64,000 nucleotides of DNA from Candidatus Blochmannia vicinus (GTDB taxonomy: Bacteria > Pseudomonadota > Gammaproteobacteria > Enterobacterales > Enterobacteriaceae), in the NCBI GenBank assembly GCA_030020825.1, contig CP125213.1:716226-780225 (forward strand), in the 5' to 3' direction. Shown here piece by piece: positions 30,086-41,648 of the stretch. Positions within the stretch are counted from its first letter, which is position 1. Every line of letters starts with the position of its first letter. Both the position numbers and the translations under genes were made by a program. The notes beneath the pieces were generated by a model that saw only the letters and a program-made list of their open reading frames with translations, did no database searches and was not told the DNA's origin.

Positions 30086-32723
30086 TATTTAATTTTCCAG
30101 TTATTTATTAAGACCTCATATATATTAACGGTTTGATTGAAATATTTTCAAGCATATTAAACGTTCTAAATAACTGTTTAATTGCTATTAAATGGTTAGG
30201 TAAGTAGAAGAAGCAGTTTTGTATTAATATGATTAAGTATTTACTTTATAAAGATATGAATACGAATTATCTTAGTATTACTATCTTTTTTTTAAATGTC
30301 AAATAACAATGATTTCAAAGGTAGCAAAAATTGTCTATTGAATATAATTTTTTATGTGTTATTACAGTAAGTAATTATGTGTTGTAGTTTTTACAGTATA
30401 ATTGTTTTGATAAATGTAAATACTAAATTATATTTAATTATTTTAATAATTATATATTATTGCATTTCATAAATATATTGAAATAAAAATCATAAATATA
30501 TGAAAGTACATGCTTATACTATATATATTTTTGATGGTTTCAATGTGTGTTATATATAAATAGTTATTATTTTGGTTTTGTATAAATTGAATTTTGATTA
30601 TTATATAATTTTAAACCAAATATTATACAGTTTTTCTTTTAGTTAATGGTATAGTTAAGAAGTTAATAAATATTAAAATAAAATAGTAATAAATAGGTGT
30701 TATGATTTTTGTTTTATTTTTTATAAATTTAGTATCAATTAAGTAATGTTAATATAATTATAAAGAGATATAATAATAATTAAATTAAAATTTAATAAAA
30801 ATTTTTAATGAGTATTTATTAAATTTAATATATAAAGATCTAACAAATTTTAGATTATTAAATATTTATATAAAGTTTGGGGTTAGGTTTCACTACTAAA
30901 TAGGGGGTATTTGTATATTTAATTTAATCGAGTATATAATTGAATATGGTTTGATAAAATCATTTTTGTAGTAAAGAAAATAAAATTGATGTGTTTGTTT
31001 TTATTTTTGTTTATATGTATATGAAATTTATGGAGCATTGATAGGTTCATTGTTTTAAACACATGTTAATTATTATTTTGTTTAAAAAGTGATTTTTTAT
31101 AAATATTAAGAATATATACTAAAGATATGATTTATTTATTGAGAATATGAGGTATTTTGAATTAGTTGTATAAAATAATGACTGATAATAATTAAAAAAT
31201 CTATCTAATTATATTAATAATTGTCATGATTACTTATCATAGATTTTTTTGTTTAATTGGTTTTTGAATATAGATTATTTGTATAGAAATATATGATAAA
31301 TACTTTTACATAAAATAAACAAAGTTTATGGTACATAGAGTATGGTATGGAATACTATTCCATTATATAAAATAATCCATTAAAAGTCTTTATGATGTTT
31401 GAAATATGTATTGATTAATAGGATTCTATTATGGACAGTAATATCTTTTATTTTTATTTTAGTAAATAAGTAATTTTAATAGATATGTAGAGAATAAGTA
31501 TCTATTTTGGAATGGAGCTATTTTGGGTTTATAGAATATTCTAAGACATTAATTAAAGTGTAGATTATTTTCATAGCATTGAATATATTTTCAGATAAAA
31601 TTATGTAGTTTACGTATATATATGTAATGCGATAAATAATTTATATATCTATTAGATAAATTAAATAAAATATAAATCTATAATAATTACGTTTAAGTAT
31701 TAAATAAAGTTTAATGATATATGGACATATATTTCACTTATTTTAAGTAAAGTGTAAAATAGATTAATAATAGAAGTTATGATTGTATTAAGTATATCTA
31801 ATGTTATTAGGTATCGCTAGATAGATTGGTCGTTAATTATATCAACAAACATTTTAAAAAATGTTGATTAATTTTATTGTTTGAAGGGTTCGTATTTTTA
31901 ATATTATTTATTTTAAATCTTGGTTGTATGTATCTTAAGATATATAAAATTAAGAAAGTAAATTTTAAAATTTTTTATGATTAATCAATATGATTTAATC
32001 ATGGTTAATTGATAGTTTAGTATTATTAGAATTATTTTTCATATATCTTAGATAATATTTACAAATAGAGTTGATAACTAAAAAATTATTATTTTAGAAT
32101 TAATTTTAATTTTAATTGAATTGTAGACGTAAAAAGTGTAAGGGATGCAGATTGAAATGGGGAGTATATAATTTATTTATTTTATGAATAAAAGGTAATG
32201 CGTATTCAATCAATATATGATTGAATACTTTATGCAAATTAATATTTTATAATAGATTTCTTTGTAGAATAATAAAATGTAATAATATTATATGTGGATA
32301 TTTGATTAAATTTTAATAAATAATATTTAATTTGCATAAATTTTAAAAATTATAGAACCAGTATTTTTGATCAATTTTATATAGATGAAAAAAAATGTTT
32401 ATATAAAAAATTAAATTAAATATTAAAACTATAAATAGTTCATTATAATAGATTATTCATATCTATTTTTAATAGTTAGCATTTTTGGTATTGTTAAATA
32501 TAATTTAATAGTATTTTTGAAATATAGTTTTAATGTAGGAAATATATATACATAAATTATACTTTGTAATAATTATTTATTTAAATAGATGAATATATGA
32601 AAATATTTCATCTATGATTAATGCATATATGAATTAATTGTAAAATAGTATTATATTACAGAATAATTTAGATCATTTTGATGATGTTATATAATAATTA
32701 ATATTTAATTGTATTGAGTTTTC
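30086..32723. other. 2.6-kb gene-free stretch between ribA and trpE
   Basis: The largest gap of the window. No open frame, tRNA or recognisable relic could be found on either strand; composition is almost entirely A and T, with a brief richer patch near 30878-30910 (GTTTGGGGTTAGGTTTCA, AATAGGGGG). The trp promoter should be in the first few hundred bases. In E. coli the trp and ribA loci are separated by several genes including topA and cysB, so this is likely a deletion scar. Confidence 0.5.
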
Positions 32724-33323
32724 TTATTTCTTATTAGTTATTAATAAATGTCCTAATTTGGTTGCTTTGGTGTCTAAATATCTAGAATTTTCTGGATTCC
32801 TTCCTACGATTAATGGAATTCGTTCTGTGATGTGAATACATGATGTATGTAAAATTTCTACTTTTTTTGGATTATTTGTTAAAATACGTATTTTTTTTAC
32901 GCATAATAATTTTAAAATATCTGCACAAATGGTGAAATCTCGTTCATCAGGAGCAAATCCTAGACATTGGTTTGCTTCTACTGTGTCAGCTCCGCTGTCT
33001 TGTAATGCATAAGCTCTAATTTTATTCAACAATCCTATGTTGCGTCCTTCTTGTCGATGATAGATTAAAATACCACGTTTTTCTTCTGTAATACAATGTA
33101 ATGCTGTTTTTAGTTGAAATCCACAATCACAGCGTGAACTAAATAAAGCATCACCTGTTAAGCATTCGGAATGTATTCGTGTTAATACTGGATCTGATCC
33201 AGTTATATCTCCGTATATTAATGCGACATGATTATGCCCGGTGAATTTTTCCTCAAATCCTACTACTAAAAAAGTGCCCCAAATTGTTGGTAATTTTGCT
33301 TCTGTCACACGCTTAAGTTGCAT
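32724..33323 (-). CDS. ribA: GTP cyclohydrolase II (RibA)
   Basis: First step of riboflavin synthesis: opens GTP to 2,5-diamino-6-ribosylamino-pyrimidinone phosphate. The 199 residues (about 196 in E. coli) carry the zinc ligands Cys54, Cys65 and Cys67 ([20 protein letters not shown]), the [20 protein letters not shown] active-site stretch and [11 protein letters not shown] good AGAGGTAAC ribosome binding site precedes the ATG. It stands alone between two deserts. No FMN riboswitch is seen upstream. Confidence 0.97.
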   Translation of the reverse strand: MQLKRVTEAKLPTIWGTFLVVGFEEKFTGHNHVALIYGDITGSDPVLTRIHSECLTGDALFSSRCDCGFQLKTALHCITEEKRGILIYHRQEGRNIGLLNKIRAYALQDSGADTVEANQCLGFAPDERDFTICADILKLLCVKKIRILTNNPKKVEILHTSCIHITERIPLIVGRNPENSRYLDTKATKLGHLLITNKK

Positions 33324-35018
33324 ATTTGTTACCTCTTTAAAGATGTAATCAATAATATTTGTTTTTGTTAAAGAATAGATGGTTTCTTAACAGTCTCATC
33401 GCAGTGAAAAATATGTCATGTTATATGATAATTATATTATGGTTATTCATAGTACAATATATTTTTTAGTTAATAATGAATCATTCAGTATATATGATAA
33501 TGGTATTATGATACGTATAATTACTAAAGTTTATTACGATAAATGTTATATGTTTTATCTGTATACAATATCTATAAAATGTATGAACGTTTTGTTATCA
33601 GTGATTTTTTTAAAACTATATGTGAAAGATGTTATTAATTAAATAATAAAAATTATATTATACAATTATAAATATGAATATCTTTTTATAAATTATAGAA
33701 TTATAATCATGGAATGTATTGAACAGAACTTATGAATATTTATTATGGACTGTCGATTTAGGATAAGATTTTTAATATATATATAAGTAATACGTAATAA
33801 TTGGTACTTACTTTTTAGCTATAGTTAATAACTGTAGATTAAAATAAATACTTTAATATTTAATTATATTTTAACAAAAATAAATTTTATTCCTACTTAA
33901 AGGTAGGATACTTGTTTATAATGTATGAATTAATATAGTAATCGGTAAAAATAGATCAAATTTACATTGTGATGATATGATATAATTGTAATTTTGTATA
34001 TTTTATTTTTGTGTTTTAAATATTATTTTTAAGATATAAACGTGTAAAAATTGTAGAGGATACATAAATAAAAGGTTATGGATTTTTATATTTTTATAAA
34101 ATTAATTAAATATAATTGCACAGATATTAAATATACATTTGATAATAAAAATAAATGATAACAATATTCAATAATATTTGATTTTAGATAATTTATTATG
34201 AGGTTTATACATAAAAAAAATAGAATCAAGATATAGTATATATACTATATAACGATTTAAAAAATTATTTTAATCATGATAAAAGAGTTATTATAAATTA
34301 TTAATAATTGTGAACTGGTTGTGTAATATTACGATAGTTTGAAAATATATTATGAATTGGTATATGTAGTATAAAGGTAGTGTAGGTACGTAAATAAATA
34401 ATATATTTTGTGTGTCAGTGAGTATATGCAGTTAGTTTGAAAATAAATTTAATGTGGTTAGGTTGAATTTTGGTGAATAAATTGATTAATATAAATAGAG
34501 TATTTTAAACTTTAATTATTAGTTATAGTGATTTAATAATTTATTTAAATACTGGATTTTTCAGAAAATATTTTGTGAATTAATGGTGTTTAAATAAAAG
34601 TAAAATGGTGTAAATATAATTAAAATAATAGCGAGCAAATTTTGACGTATTTAATCATATTATATCTTTTTTGTAAATCAGAGTTATTTATTATTAAGTA
34701 ATATGGTCTATTTACTTTTTTACGATAGAAATATTTTAATACTTTTTTAATACTGTATATACTTTGCTCATGTACTTTTATATTTTTAAAGTTATACATT
34801 CAATTATACAAATATTTATACATATTTTAGTTTTATATTGCTATAATGTCTATGTTTTTTGATTTTTTTTAAATATTTCAATGCTAATTTATATAATTAA
34901 GGGTAAAAATAATTTTATAAAAGTATAGTAATGATTGTTAGATTAATCTTAAATGATTTTTTTATTGAATATATTTTAATATTATTACAATAAACTGTTA
35001 CAGTTTGGAGATGCAAGT
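33324..35018. other. 1.7-kb gene-free divergent gap between ribA and fabI
   Basis: No credible gene. A 74-codon open frame (33418-33642) has no family resemblance and a biased low-complexity composition. Small inverted repeats are a 20-base AT palindrome at 34231-34250 and TCCTAC/GTAGGA at 33891-33908. Promoters of ribA and fabI lie at the ends. Probably an eroded region. Confidence 0.5.
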
Positions 35019-35816
35019 ATGGGATTGCTTAGTAATAAGCGGATTTTAATTACTGGAATGGCTAGCCATCGTTCAATAGCTTATGGTGTTGCTCAAGCTT
35101 TATATAGAGAAGGAGCTGAATTAGCTTTTACTTACCATACCAATAAATTAAAATTAAGAGTACAAGATTTGTCTAAAAATTTTGATTCTGATATTATATT
35201 ACCATGTGATGTATCTGAGGATTATTGTATAGATCAACTATTTATTGAATTGAAAAAAAAATGGCTAACTTTTGATGGGTTTGTCCATTCGATAGCATTT
35301 GCTCCTACTGAGCAGTTGCAAGGTGATTATGTTGATACTGTTACCCGTGAAGGTTTTGCGTTATCTCATATTATTGGTTCTTATAGTTTTGTAGGAATAG
35401 CTAAAGCATGTAGAAGCATGCTAAATGATAAGGCATCTTTAGTTACATTAACTTATTTGGGATCTGTACGTGCTATACCCCATTATAATGTAATGGGATT
35501 AGTTAAAGCTTCATTAGAAGCTAATACTCGTTATATGGCTAATGCTATGGGACCAGAGGGGATTCGTGTTAATGCCATTTCTTGTGGTCCTGTACGTACT
35601 TTGGCTTCTTCTGGTATTAAAAATTTTAAAAAGATGTTATCATCCTTTCAGCGACAATCACCTATGCGTCGTAATATTTCTATAGAAGAAATTGGAAATG
35701 TTGCTGCATTTTTGTGTTCTAATTTTTCATCTGGAATTACTGGGGAAATAATTTATGTTGATGGTGGGTTTAATATTGTTTCCACTATAGATGATCAAAA
35801 TGACTTGTATAAATAA
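35019..35816 (+). CDS. fabI: Enoyl-[acyl-carrier-protein] reductase, NADH (FabI)
   Basis: Reduces enoyl-ACP in each cycle of fatty acid elongation. The 265-residue short-chain dehydrogenase carries the catalytic Tyr146, Tyr156 and Lys163 ([21 protein letters not shown]), all at E. coli positions, and the divergent NADH-binding start [21 protein letters not shown] ribosome binding site precedes the ATG. It is alone here; the partner Fab enzymes lie at 39868-40386 and 53085-56147. Confidence 0.97.
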   Translation: MGLLSNKRILITGMASHRSIAYGVAQALYREGAELAFTYHTNKLKLRVQDLSKNFDSDIILPCDVSEDYCIDQLFIELKKKWLTFDGFVHSIAFAPTEQLQGDYVDTVTREGFALSHIIGSYSFVGIAKACRSMLNDKASLVTLTYLGSVRAIPHYNVMGLVKASLEANTRYMANAMGPEGIRVNAISCGPVRTLASSGIKNFKKMLSSFQRQSPMRRNISIEEIGNVAAFLCSNFSSGITGEIIYVDGGFNIVSTIDDQNDLYK

Positions 35817-35966
35817 TGGTGTATTGTCTTGAACAAAGGATTCATATTTGAATTCTTATAAAAAATTATATATATGAAGTTATTCCATTTTTTAAAAATT
35901 TTTGGGTTATAGTGTTTTTACATGAGAATATAGTATAAATTAAAAAATTTTTAATAAGTAACATTA

Positions 35967-36081
35967 AAATTATCGAACAATTTTTAATGCTAGATCTGAT
36001 TTGTAAATAAAATAGGATATATAAATATGCAATATCATATTGTACCAGTTACTTCTTTTAATCAAAATTGTTCGATAATTT
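35967..36081. repeat. 18-bp inverted repeat flanking the gloC start codon
   Basis: 35967-35984 (AAATTATCGAACAATTTT) is the exact reverse complement of 36064-36081. The arms are 79 bases apart, with the gloC ribosome binding region and ATG (36027) between them; the right arm is inside the gene (codons ~13-18). Confidence 0.9.
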
Positions 36082-36665
36082 GGTGTGAAATAACGCATGA
36101 AGCAGCTTTGGTAGATCCTGGAGGAGAAACTAATAAAATACGATCAGAAGTGGATAAATTGGATGTGAAGATAGTTAAAATTTTATTAACTCACGGTCAT
36201 ATTGATCATGTAGGTAGCGCAGTTGAATTAAAAAAATATTATAATGTTCCAATAATAGGACCAAACAAAGCTGATCAGATATTGTTGGATAGTTTAATTG
36301 TTCAATGCAATATGTTGGGTGTGGATATTCCTAATAAAACTGTGTCAGTTGTTCCTGATTTTTGGTTAAAAGATGGGGATATAGTACAAGTAGGGTATGA
36401 AGTTTTTCATGTATTGCATTGTCCTGGACATTCTCCAGGGCATGTAGTGTACTGGAACAAAATACAGAAATTTATAATTATGGGAGATGTGTTATTTAAA
36501 GAAAATATTGGTCGAACGGATTTACCAGGAGGAAACATTGTATCTTTAATTAATTCTATTAAAAATAAGTTATTCCCGTTAGGAGATGACATTATTTTTT
36601 TACCAGGTCATGGTGCCCAATCTACGATTGGGCACGAGCGTGTAAATAATGCTTTTATAGTATGA
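36027..36665 (+). CDS. gloC: Hydroxyacylglutathione hydrolase type II (GloC, YcbL)
   Basis: Metallo-beta-lactamase-fold glyoxalase II that hydrolyses S-lactoylglutathione. The 212 residues (about 215 in E. coli) contain the metal motif THGHIDHVG (His56, His58, Asp60, His61), a second ligand region HCPGHSPGHVVY near residue 130, MGDVLF with the bridging Asp, and LPGHGAQSTIGHERVNN at the end. Convergent with aspC. An 18-bp inverted repeat straddles its start, and a 10-bp GC-rich hairpin lies in the 3' coding part (36613-36635). Confidence 0.94.
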   Translation: MQYHIVPVTSFNQNCSIIWCEITHEAALVDPGGETNKIRSEVDKLDVKIVKILLTHGHIDHVGSAVELKKYYNVPIIGPNKADQILLDSLIVQCNMLGVDIPNKTVSVVPDFWLKDGDIVQVGYEVFHVLHCPGHSPGHVVYWNKIQKFIIMGDVLFKENIGRTDLPGGNIVSLINSIKNKLFPLGDDIIFLPGHGAQSTIGHERVNNAFIV

Positions 36666-36686
36666 TTAAATTTATTTAGTCATACT
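36659..36686. terminator. Bidirectional hairpin between gloC and aspC
   Basis: AGTATGATTAAA (36659-36670) pairs with TTTAGTCATACT (36675-36686) with one G-U pair and a 4-base loop. The gloC stop (36663-36665) is inside the 5' arm. It lies between convergent genes; no strong T run follows. Confidence 0.5.
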
Positions 36687-36773
36687 CTTACATAGTAAAA
36701 GTTATAATATATAGTCTGTAAATAAACAGATCTTAATCTTTATAAATATTTTTATTAAAATTACGGGTTTTGT

Positions 36774-37997
36774 TTATTTGGATGTGGTTAAATTTCTATT
36801 TAGAGTTTTAATAATAGATCTACATACATAAACAATATTATCATTTGACAGTCCAGCTAAATTAATTCTTCCAGCACCTACTAGATACACGCCGAATGTA
36901 TCTCGTAATTGCATTACTTGATTTTCATTTAATCCTATAAAAGAAAACATCCCACATTGGTTTTTAATAAAACTGAAGTCTATATTTTTATTATTATTTT
37001 TTAAAGTATTAAAAAATAATTTTCGCATATAATTAATATGTTCCCGCATGGTTTTTAGTTCTTCTTCCCATATAGAGCGTAATTTTTTGTTGTTTAATAT
37101 TAAAGAAACAATAGATGCACCATGGGCTGGTGGATTAGAGTAATTACCGCGAATGATAACACGTAACTGACTTAACACTCGATTTGAATCATCGTTATTA
37201 TTAGTTATTACGGTACATGCTCCTATTCTTTCATTGTATAATCCAAAATTTTTTGAATAAGAATTGCATACTATCAATTCTGGATTTTTTTTACAGAAAA
37301 TATATAATCCTGTTATGTCTTCTTTCAATCCACGGGAAAATCCCTGATAAGCTAGATCAAACAAAGGTAACCATCCATTTTTTTCCGATAATTCTGACAG
37401 AATATTCCATTGTTCAGTATTAGGATCGATTCCTGTAGGATTATGGCAACAACAATGAAATAATACCACATCATTAGGTTTAACATTTTTTAAATTCGAA
37501 TATAATTCGTCAAAATTTAGTGAATGAGTTGTATTATTATAATAAGGATAGGTACATATTTCCAATCCTGCAGCGGTAAAAATATTTTTATGATTTACCC
37601 AACTGGGAGAACTTATCCATATTCGTTTGGATTTAGTATTTTTTACTATAAATTCAGCTGCTATACGTAATGCACCAGTTCCTCCAGGTGCTTGAACGGT
37701 TCTTATGCGTTCTTTTGAAATAATAGAGCTATCATCATCATTTATGCCAAATAATAAACACTGAGTAGCCGTATTAAAAGAATGCATACCCTCTATGCTA
37801 AGATAATTTTTAGTGGTTTCATGTTTTAATAACCATTCTTCAGCTTGTTTAACGCTAGCTAAAACAGGAGTATTTTTAATTTTGTCAACGTATACGCCTA
37901 TACCTAGATTTATTTTGTGTTTTCGTTCGTCAGCATCGTAAATTTCTGATAAACCAAGAATTGGATCAGCAGGTGCCATTTTAATAGACTTAAACAT
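36774..37997 (-). CDS. aspC: Aspartate aminotransferase (AspC)
   Basis: PLP enzyme exchanging the amino group between aspartate/oxaloacetate and glutamate/2-oxoglutarate. Starting at the ATG at 37997 (MFKSIKMAPADPILGL, aligned with E. coli MFENI) gives 407 residues; another ATG three codons upstream is possible. The PLP lysine is Lys249 in SYSKNFGLYNERIGA, with HNPTGIDP and DLAYQGFSRGL as further cofactor contacts. AspC is favoured over TyrB by the overall resemblance. The gene is intact, followed by a hairpin shared with gloC. Confidence 0.93.
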   Translation of the reverse strand: MFKSIKMAPADPILGLSEIYDADERKHKINLGIGVYVDKIKNTPVLASVKQAEEWLLKHETTKNYLSIEGMHSFNTATQCLLFGINDDDSSIISKERIRTVQAPGGTGALRIAAEFIVKNTKSKRIWISSPSWVNHKNIFTAAGLEICTYPYYNNTTHSLNFDELYSNLKNVKPNDVVLFHCCCHNPTGIDPNTEQWNILSELSEKNGWLPLFDLAYQGFSRGLKEDITGLYIFCKKNPELIVCNSYSKNFGLYNERIGACTVITNNNDDSNRVLSQLRVIIRGNYSNPPAHGASIVSLILNNKKLRSIWEEELKTMREHINYMRKLFFNTLKNNNKNIDFSFIKNQCGMFSFIGLNENQVMQLRDTFGVYLVGAGRINLAGLSNDNIVYVCRSIIKTLNRNLTTSK

Positions 37998-38216
37998 AAC
38001 GTACATCCATATTTATTGTAATTATGCAGGGTTCTCTATTTATACCAAACCTATTATTGTTTTCCAACTATTAATATTATATTTTTTAATTTAAATGCAA
38101 AATATAATTAATTTTATAGTTTTAGATATCTATTATTTGTTATAGATTATTTATCTTTATTAATATTGTAATAACATATATTTTATTTATATAAATTCAT
38201 ATCAATATAAGTATTA

Positions 38217-39623
38217 TTAAAAATTAATATTCTTTGGCACTCTAGGGAAAGGAATAACATCTCTAATATTTTTTATTCCTGTAACATATATCATCAATCT
38301 TTCAAAACCTAATCCGAATCCTGAGTGAGGTACTGTTCCGTATCGTCTTAAATCACGATACCACCAATAATTTTCTTGTGTTAAATTGTTTTCTTGTAAT
38401 CTTTGATCTAATGATGATAACCTTTCTTCTCTTTGTGAACCTCCAATTATTTCTCCAATTCCAGGTACTAAAATATCCATAGATGCTACAGTTTGGTTAT
38501 CATCATTTAAACGCATGTAGAAAGCTTTGATACTTTTTGGATAATTTTTTACTATTACGGGAGATTTAAAATATTCTTCTGATAAATATTTTTCATGCTC
38601 AGAGAATAAATCTGTTCCCCAATGTATTGGAATATTAAATTGTTTATTACATACTTTTAACAATTTTATTGCTTCAGTATACTCTATGCAGTTAAATTTA
38701 ATATTAGTGAAATTTTCTAATCGGGTAACGATATTTTTATCTATTTTATCGGCAAAATATTTTATATCATCAGAACGTTCTTTAAGGAGTATGATGATTA
38801 GATTTTTAAGTAAAGATTCTGCTAAAACAATAATATCATCTAAGGTCATAAATGCTGCTTCTGGTTCTATCATCCAAAATTCAGATAAATGACGATTGGT
38901 ATTTGAATATTCTGCTCTAAAAGTTGGACCAAAAGTATATACTTTTGATAATGCACAAGCATAAGCTTCAGCATTTAATTGACCTGATACTGTTAAAAAA
39001 GCTTCTTTACCAAAGAAATTATGGGTGTCATAAGTATTTGTTTTTTCTTGTGAATTATGTAAAATTTTCTGATTCTTTGAAGTAGAAACGCAGAACATTT
39101 TTCCATTTCCTTCAGTATCATATGCAGTAATTATGGGGGTAGGAACCCATATAAATCCTTGTTGGTGCATAAAGTTATGGATAGCTTGTGATAATGTATG
39201 TCTAATACGTGCAACAGCTCCAATTATATTGGTACGTGGTCTTAAATGAGAAACTTCACGTAGATACTTCATAGTGTGGTTTTTAGCTGTTATTGGGTAA
39301 GTGCTAGGATCTTCAATCCATCCTAGTATTTTAATATTTTTTGCAATTACTTCAATATGTTGCTTTGTTCCAATGGATTCAGATACGATTCCATCAATTG
39401 TAACTGAGCAACCACTAGTCAAATGTAATATTTCGTTTTTATAATTGTATAAATTATCGCACGCAATTATTTGTAGTGGGTCTATGCAAGAACCATCGTA
39501 GATATTAAGAAAGGAAATTTTAGCTTTAGAATCACGCCGGGTGCGAATCCAACCCTGTATAGTAACTGCAGTATTTTTTGATATATAACCGCACAATATA
39601 TCTGCTACTGATACTACATTCAT
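38217..39623 (-). CDS. asnS: Asparaginyl-tRNA synthetase (AsnS)
   Basis: Class II synthetase charging tRNA-Asn. Starting at the ATG at 39623, right behind a strong GGAGGA, gives 468 residues (466 in E. coli). An OB-fold anticodon-binding domain ([19 protein letters not shown], about 15-110) is followed by the catalytic domain. The latter has motif 2 [21 protein letters not shown] and motif 3 [15 protein letters not shown] near the end. It lies close to aspC, as in E. coli. Confidence 0.97.
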   Translation of the reverse strand: MNVVSVADILCGYISKNTAVTIQGWIRTRRDSKAKISFLNIYDGSCIDPLQIIACDNLYNYKNEILHLTSGCSVTIDGIVSESIGTKQHIEVIAKNIKILGWIEDPSTYPITAKNHTMKYLREVSHLRPRTNIIGAVARIRHTLSQAIHNFMHQQGFIWVPTPIITAYDTEGNGKMFCVSTSKNQKILHNSQEKTNTYDTHNFFGKEAFLTVSGQLNAEAYACALSKVYTFGPTFRAEYSNTNRHLSEFWMIEPEAAFMTLDDIIVLAESLLKNLIIILLKERSDDIKYFADKIDKNIVTRLENFTNIKFNCIEYTEAIKLLKVCNKQFNIPIHWGTDLFSEHEKYLSEEYFKSPVIVKNYPKSIKAFYMRLNDDNQTVASMDILVPGIGEIIGGSQREERLSSLDQRLQENNLTQENYWWYRDLRRYGTVPHSGFGLGFERLMIYVTGIKNIRDVIPFPRVPKNINF

Positions 39624-39630
39624 ATTATAA

Positions 39631-39636
39631 TCCTCC
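39631..39636 (-). promoter_or_regulatory. Ribosome binding site deciding the asnS start
   Basis: GGAGGA on the minus strand lies 7 bases before the ATG at 39623, and 2 bases after a possible in-frame start at 39638. It therefore supports the shorter, homology-matching start. Confidence 0.8.
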
Positions 39637-39818
39637 AAATTTTTTAAACTAATAATACTTTTGTGTTATTTTTAATTTAAATTTGAAAACATATAGTAAT
39701 ACATGTTCTCTTTGATTGAAGACATTACGATATATAGTTCATATAACTTTTTTGAGATATATTTGTGTCTTCGGTATAAATAATTATTAAAACTTAATAC
39801 AGTATTTGATTTAATCAA

Positions 39819-39861
39819 TATATATAATTTAAAGTATTTTCAATACTTTAAATTATATATA
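39819..39861 (-). terminator. 20-bp inverted repeat just downstream of fabA
   Basis: 39819-39838 pairs perfectly with 39842-39861 around a 3-base loop (arms TATATAATTTAAAGTATT and complement). It starts 6 bases past the fabA stop on the minus strand and so is most simply a fabA terminator or 3'-end stabiliser. A T run is lacking. Confidence 0.55.
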
Positions 39862-39867
39862 AGTATA

Positions 39868-40386
39868 TCAGAATATTGTATTTTTTTTGAATAATCCAAC
39901 TTTTAAGTCAGTTGCGGTATAAATTATTTTTCCATCACATAATACTTCACCATCAGCCATACCCATAGTTAGTTTTCTGTTAATAATTCTTCGGAAATGA
40001 ACAAGATAAGTAACTTTTTTAGATGTAGGCAAAATTTGACCAGTAAACTTAACTTCTTTTACTCCTAAAGCACGGCCTTTTCCCTCTCCTCCAAGCCATC
40101 CAAGGTAGAACCCCACTAATTGCCACATAGCATCTAATCCTAAACATCCTGGCATAACTGGGTCTTTTATGAAATGACAATTAAAAAACCACATGTCTGA
40201 TTGAATATCTAATTCTGCTTCTATAAATCCTTTATTATAATTTCCTCCATTTTTAGTCATTTTTATTACTCGATCCATCATAAGCATATTGGGAGCTGGC
40301 AGTGTAGGTCCATTTTTTCCAAATAGCTCACCTCTGCTAGAAGCTAATAGATCTTCCTTTGTATATGATTCACGCCTATTAATCAT
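39868..40386 (-). CDS. fabA: 3-hydroxydecanoyl-ACP dehydratase/isomerase (FabA)
   Basis: Introduces the cis double bond at the C10 stage of fatty acid synthesis. The ATG at 40386 ([13 protein letters not shown]) yields 172 residues, as in E. coli; longer frames to 40443 are rejected. Active-site His71 ([13 protein letters not shown]) and Asp85 ([11 protein letters not shown]) are present. To make unsaturated acids the cell also needs FabB, which is not in the window. Together with FabI, FabH, FabD, FabG and AcpP most of the pathway is here. Confidence 0.97.
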   Translation of the reverse strand: MINRRESYTKEDLLASSRGELFGKNGPTLPAPNMLMMDRVIKMTKNGGNYNKGFIEAELDIQSDMWFFNCHFIKDPVMPGCLGLDAMWQLVGFYLGWLGGEGKGRALGVKEVKFTGQILPTSKKVTYLVHFRRIINRKLTMGMADGEVLCDGKIIYTATDLKVGLFKKNTIF

Positions 40387-41121
40387 GGTATATCTCATTT
40401 TATGTATATCTCTTCTTATGTTAAAGATAATAAAATGTAACAATTATTAAATGTGAATACACTCTACGGTAAAAAACAGTTATTTTATAATATATAGTTG
40501 TTTTGTTAGATAATAAAAAATTTTTTATTAAAACAAAAATTTTAAGTTATTATGGTTCGATGAAATCTGGAGTGTTATATAAATATTTATAAATTAATTC
40601 TATTATATTTATTTTAGTCTGGAAATATTATTATTTATTAAATATATAATCATTTATTTGGAAAAGTATAATTAAATTTGATATATATTATGCGTAGAAA
40701 ATATATATATTAAATATAAAGTATTGTAAAATATATCATTAATAATGATAATAATAGAATTAATTTATAATTTAACACGTTCATTATGTACTAAAATTTA
40801 ATATAATGGCTGTAAGTTTAATGTTTAAGGTGGTAATTAATATATATAACATACACGGGTTTATAGTTTGTAAAACTATAGAGATGGTTAGTTAGGCTGT
40901 ACATTTTAATTGTGCTTAATTATTGTGTTATTTATTAAATGAAATACTTAGTAATAGATAGGATAGGAAAGATATTACGAAAATTTAGATTAGATTAGAT
41001 TATAGTAAACTATTATGTAGGGCAGTATGATGAAAATGTCGCTGGAAAAGTTAACATGGCGTAGAATGGTTGTATATCATAATATTTATTATATATAGTG
41101 GGTTTCATGATGTATGAGTAT
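40387..41121. other. Gap between hspQ and fabA
   Basis: About 735 AT-rich bases. It holds an 8-bp hairpin near 40862-40880 and a 24-codon frame starting at 41027 (less AT-rich at its start) that I cannot connect to any family. No rmf or other small gene recognised. Confidence 0.5.
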
Positions 41122-41439
41122 TTAATTTCTTAGTCTGGGTGTTTGAAGTTGCAAACGAATGGATGCAGAAAGTTCATCTAAAGTGCTTTGTTCTGGATGT
41201 ATATGGGAATTTTCGTATCCTAATTGCACTTCTGCTAAATAAGTGTGTATAGGTTTTCCGTTTTCATCTTCCATCACAACATGATACCACGGAGATTTAC
41301 GTAAAGTGTCATTTTTTGTAATTTCATCTAAAGTTGGTTTTTCAAGAGAATATTCTGGATCTATATCTATGACTACTCCTAAATATCCTAACAACTTATG
41401 TCGAACTTGTTGTCCAATTCCAAATTTACTAGTTATCAT
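41122..41439 (-). CDS. hspQ: Heat shock protein HspQ (hemimethylated DNA-binding family)
   Basis: Small protein reported in E. coli as a specificity-enhancing factor of the Lon protease; originally described as a hemimethylated DNA-binding protein. At 105 residues it equals the E. coli length. [28 protein letters not shown] and [21 protein letters not shown] are near-identical, as is the end LQTPRLRN. An AGGAGA ribosome binding site precedes the ATG. It stands in the fabA-hspQ-tusE order like E. coli. Confidence 0.95.
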   Translation of the reverse strand: MITSKFGIGQQVRHKLLGYLGVVIDIDPEYSLEKPTLDEITKNDTLRKSPWYHVVMEDENGKPIHTYLAEVQLGYENSHIHPEQSTLDELSASIRLQLQTPRLRN

Positions 41440-41648
41440 ATAATCTCCTGTAAAATATTATCTATCAGGGACAATAGATATGGGGCAATATAATAAAATC
41501 AAGGGTAAATTATTATTAAGTAGATTAGATGTAAATAGAAAGTTATTGTTATTATTTAGTCTTAAATAAGTGTAATAGGTTTTTATTTAAATATTAAAAT
41601 TTTTAAATAAAACAATTGGTCTTAAGTTTAAAAATAGTATTTGATATA

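Noticed and set aside
30086..30400. trpL leader peptide and attenuator
   Set aside because: No short frame with tandem Trp codons and no terminator/antiterminator pair found upstream of trpE.
33418..33642. 74-codon open frame upstream of ribA
   Set aside because: Biased Ile/Tyr/Asn composition expected from AT-rich DNA, no ribosome binding site, no recognisable family.
34231..34250. 20-base palindrome ATATAGTATATATACTATAT
   Set aside because: Simple TA-rich repeat that is self-complementary by composition; not distinctive.
41027..41098. 23-residue frame (MMKMSLEKL...) with a locally less AT-rich start
   Set aside because: Too short to judge, no matching small protein recognised, and no clear ribosome binding site.
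41581..41612. 11-bp inverted repeat downstream of tusE as a terminator
   Set aside because: Only A and T, such matches are frequent by chance in this composition, and no T run of note follows on the right strand.
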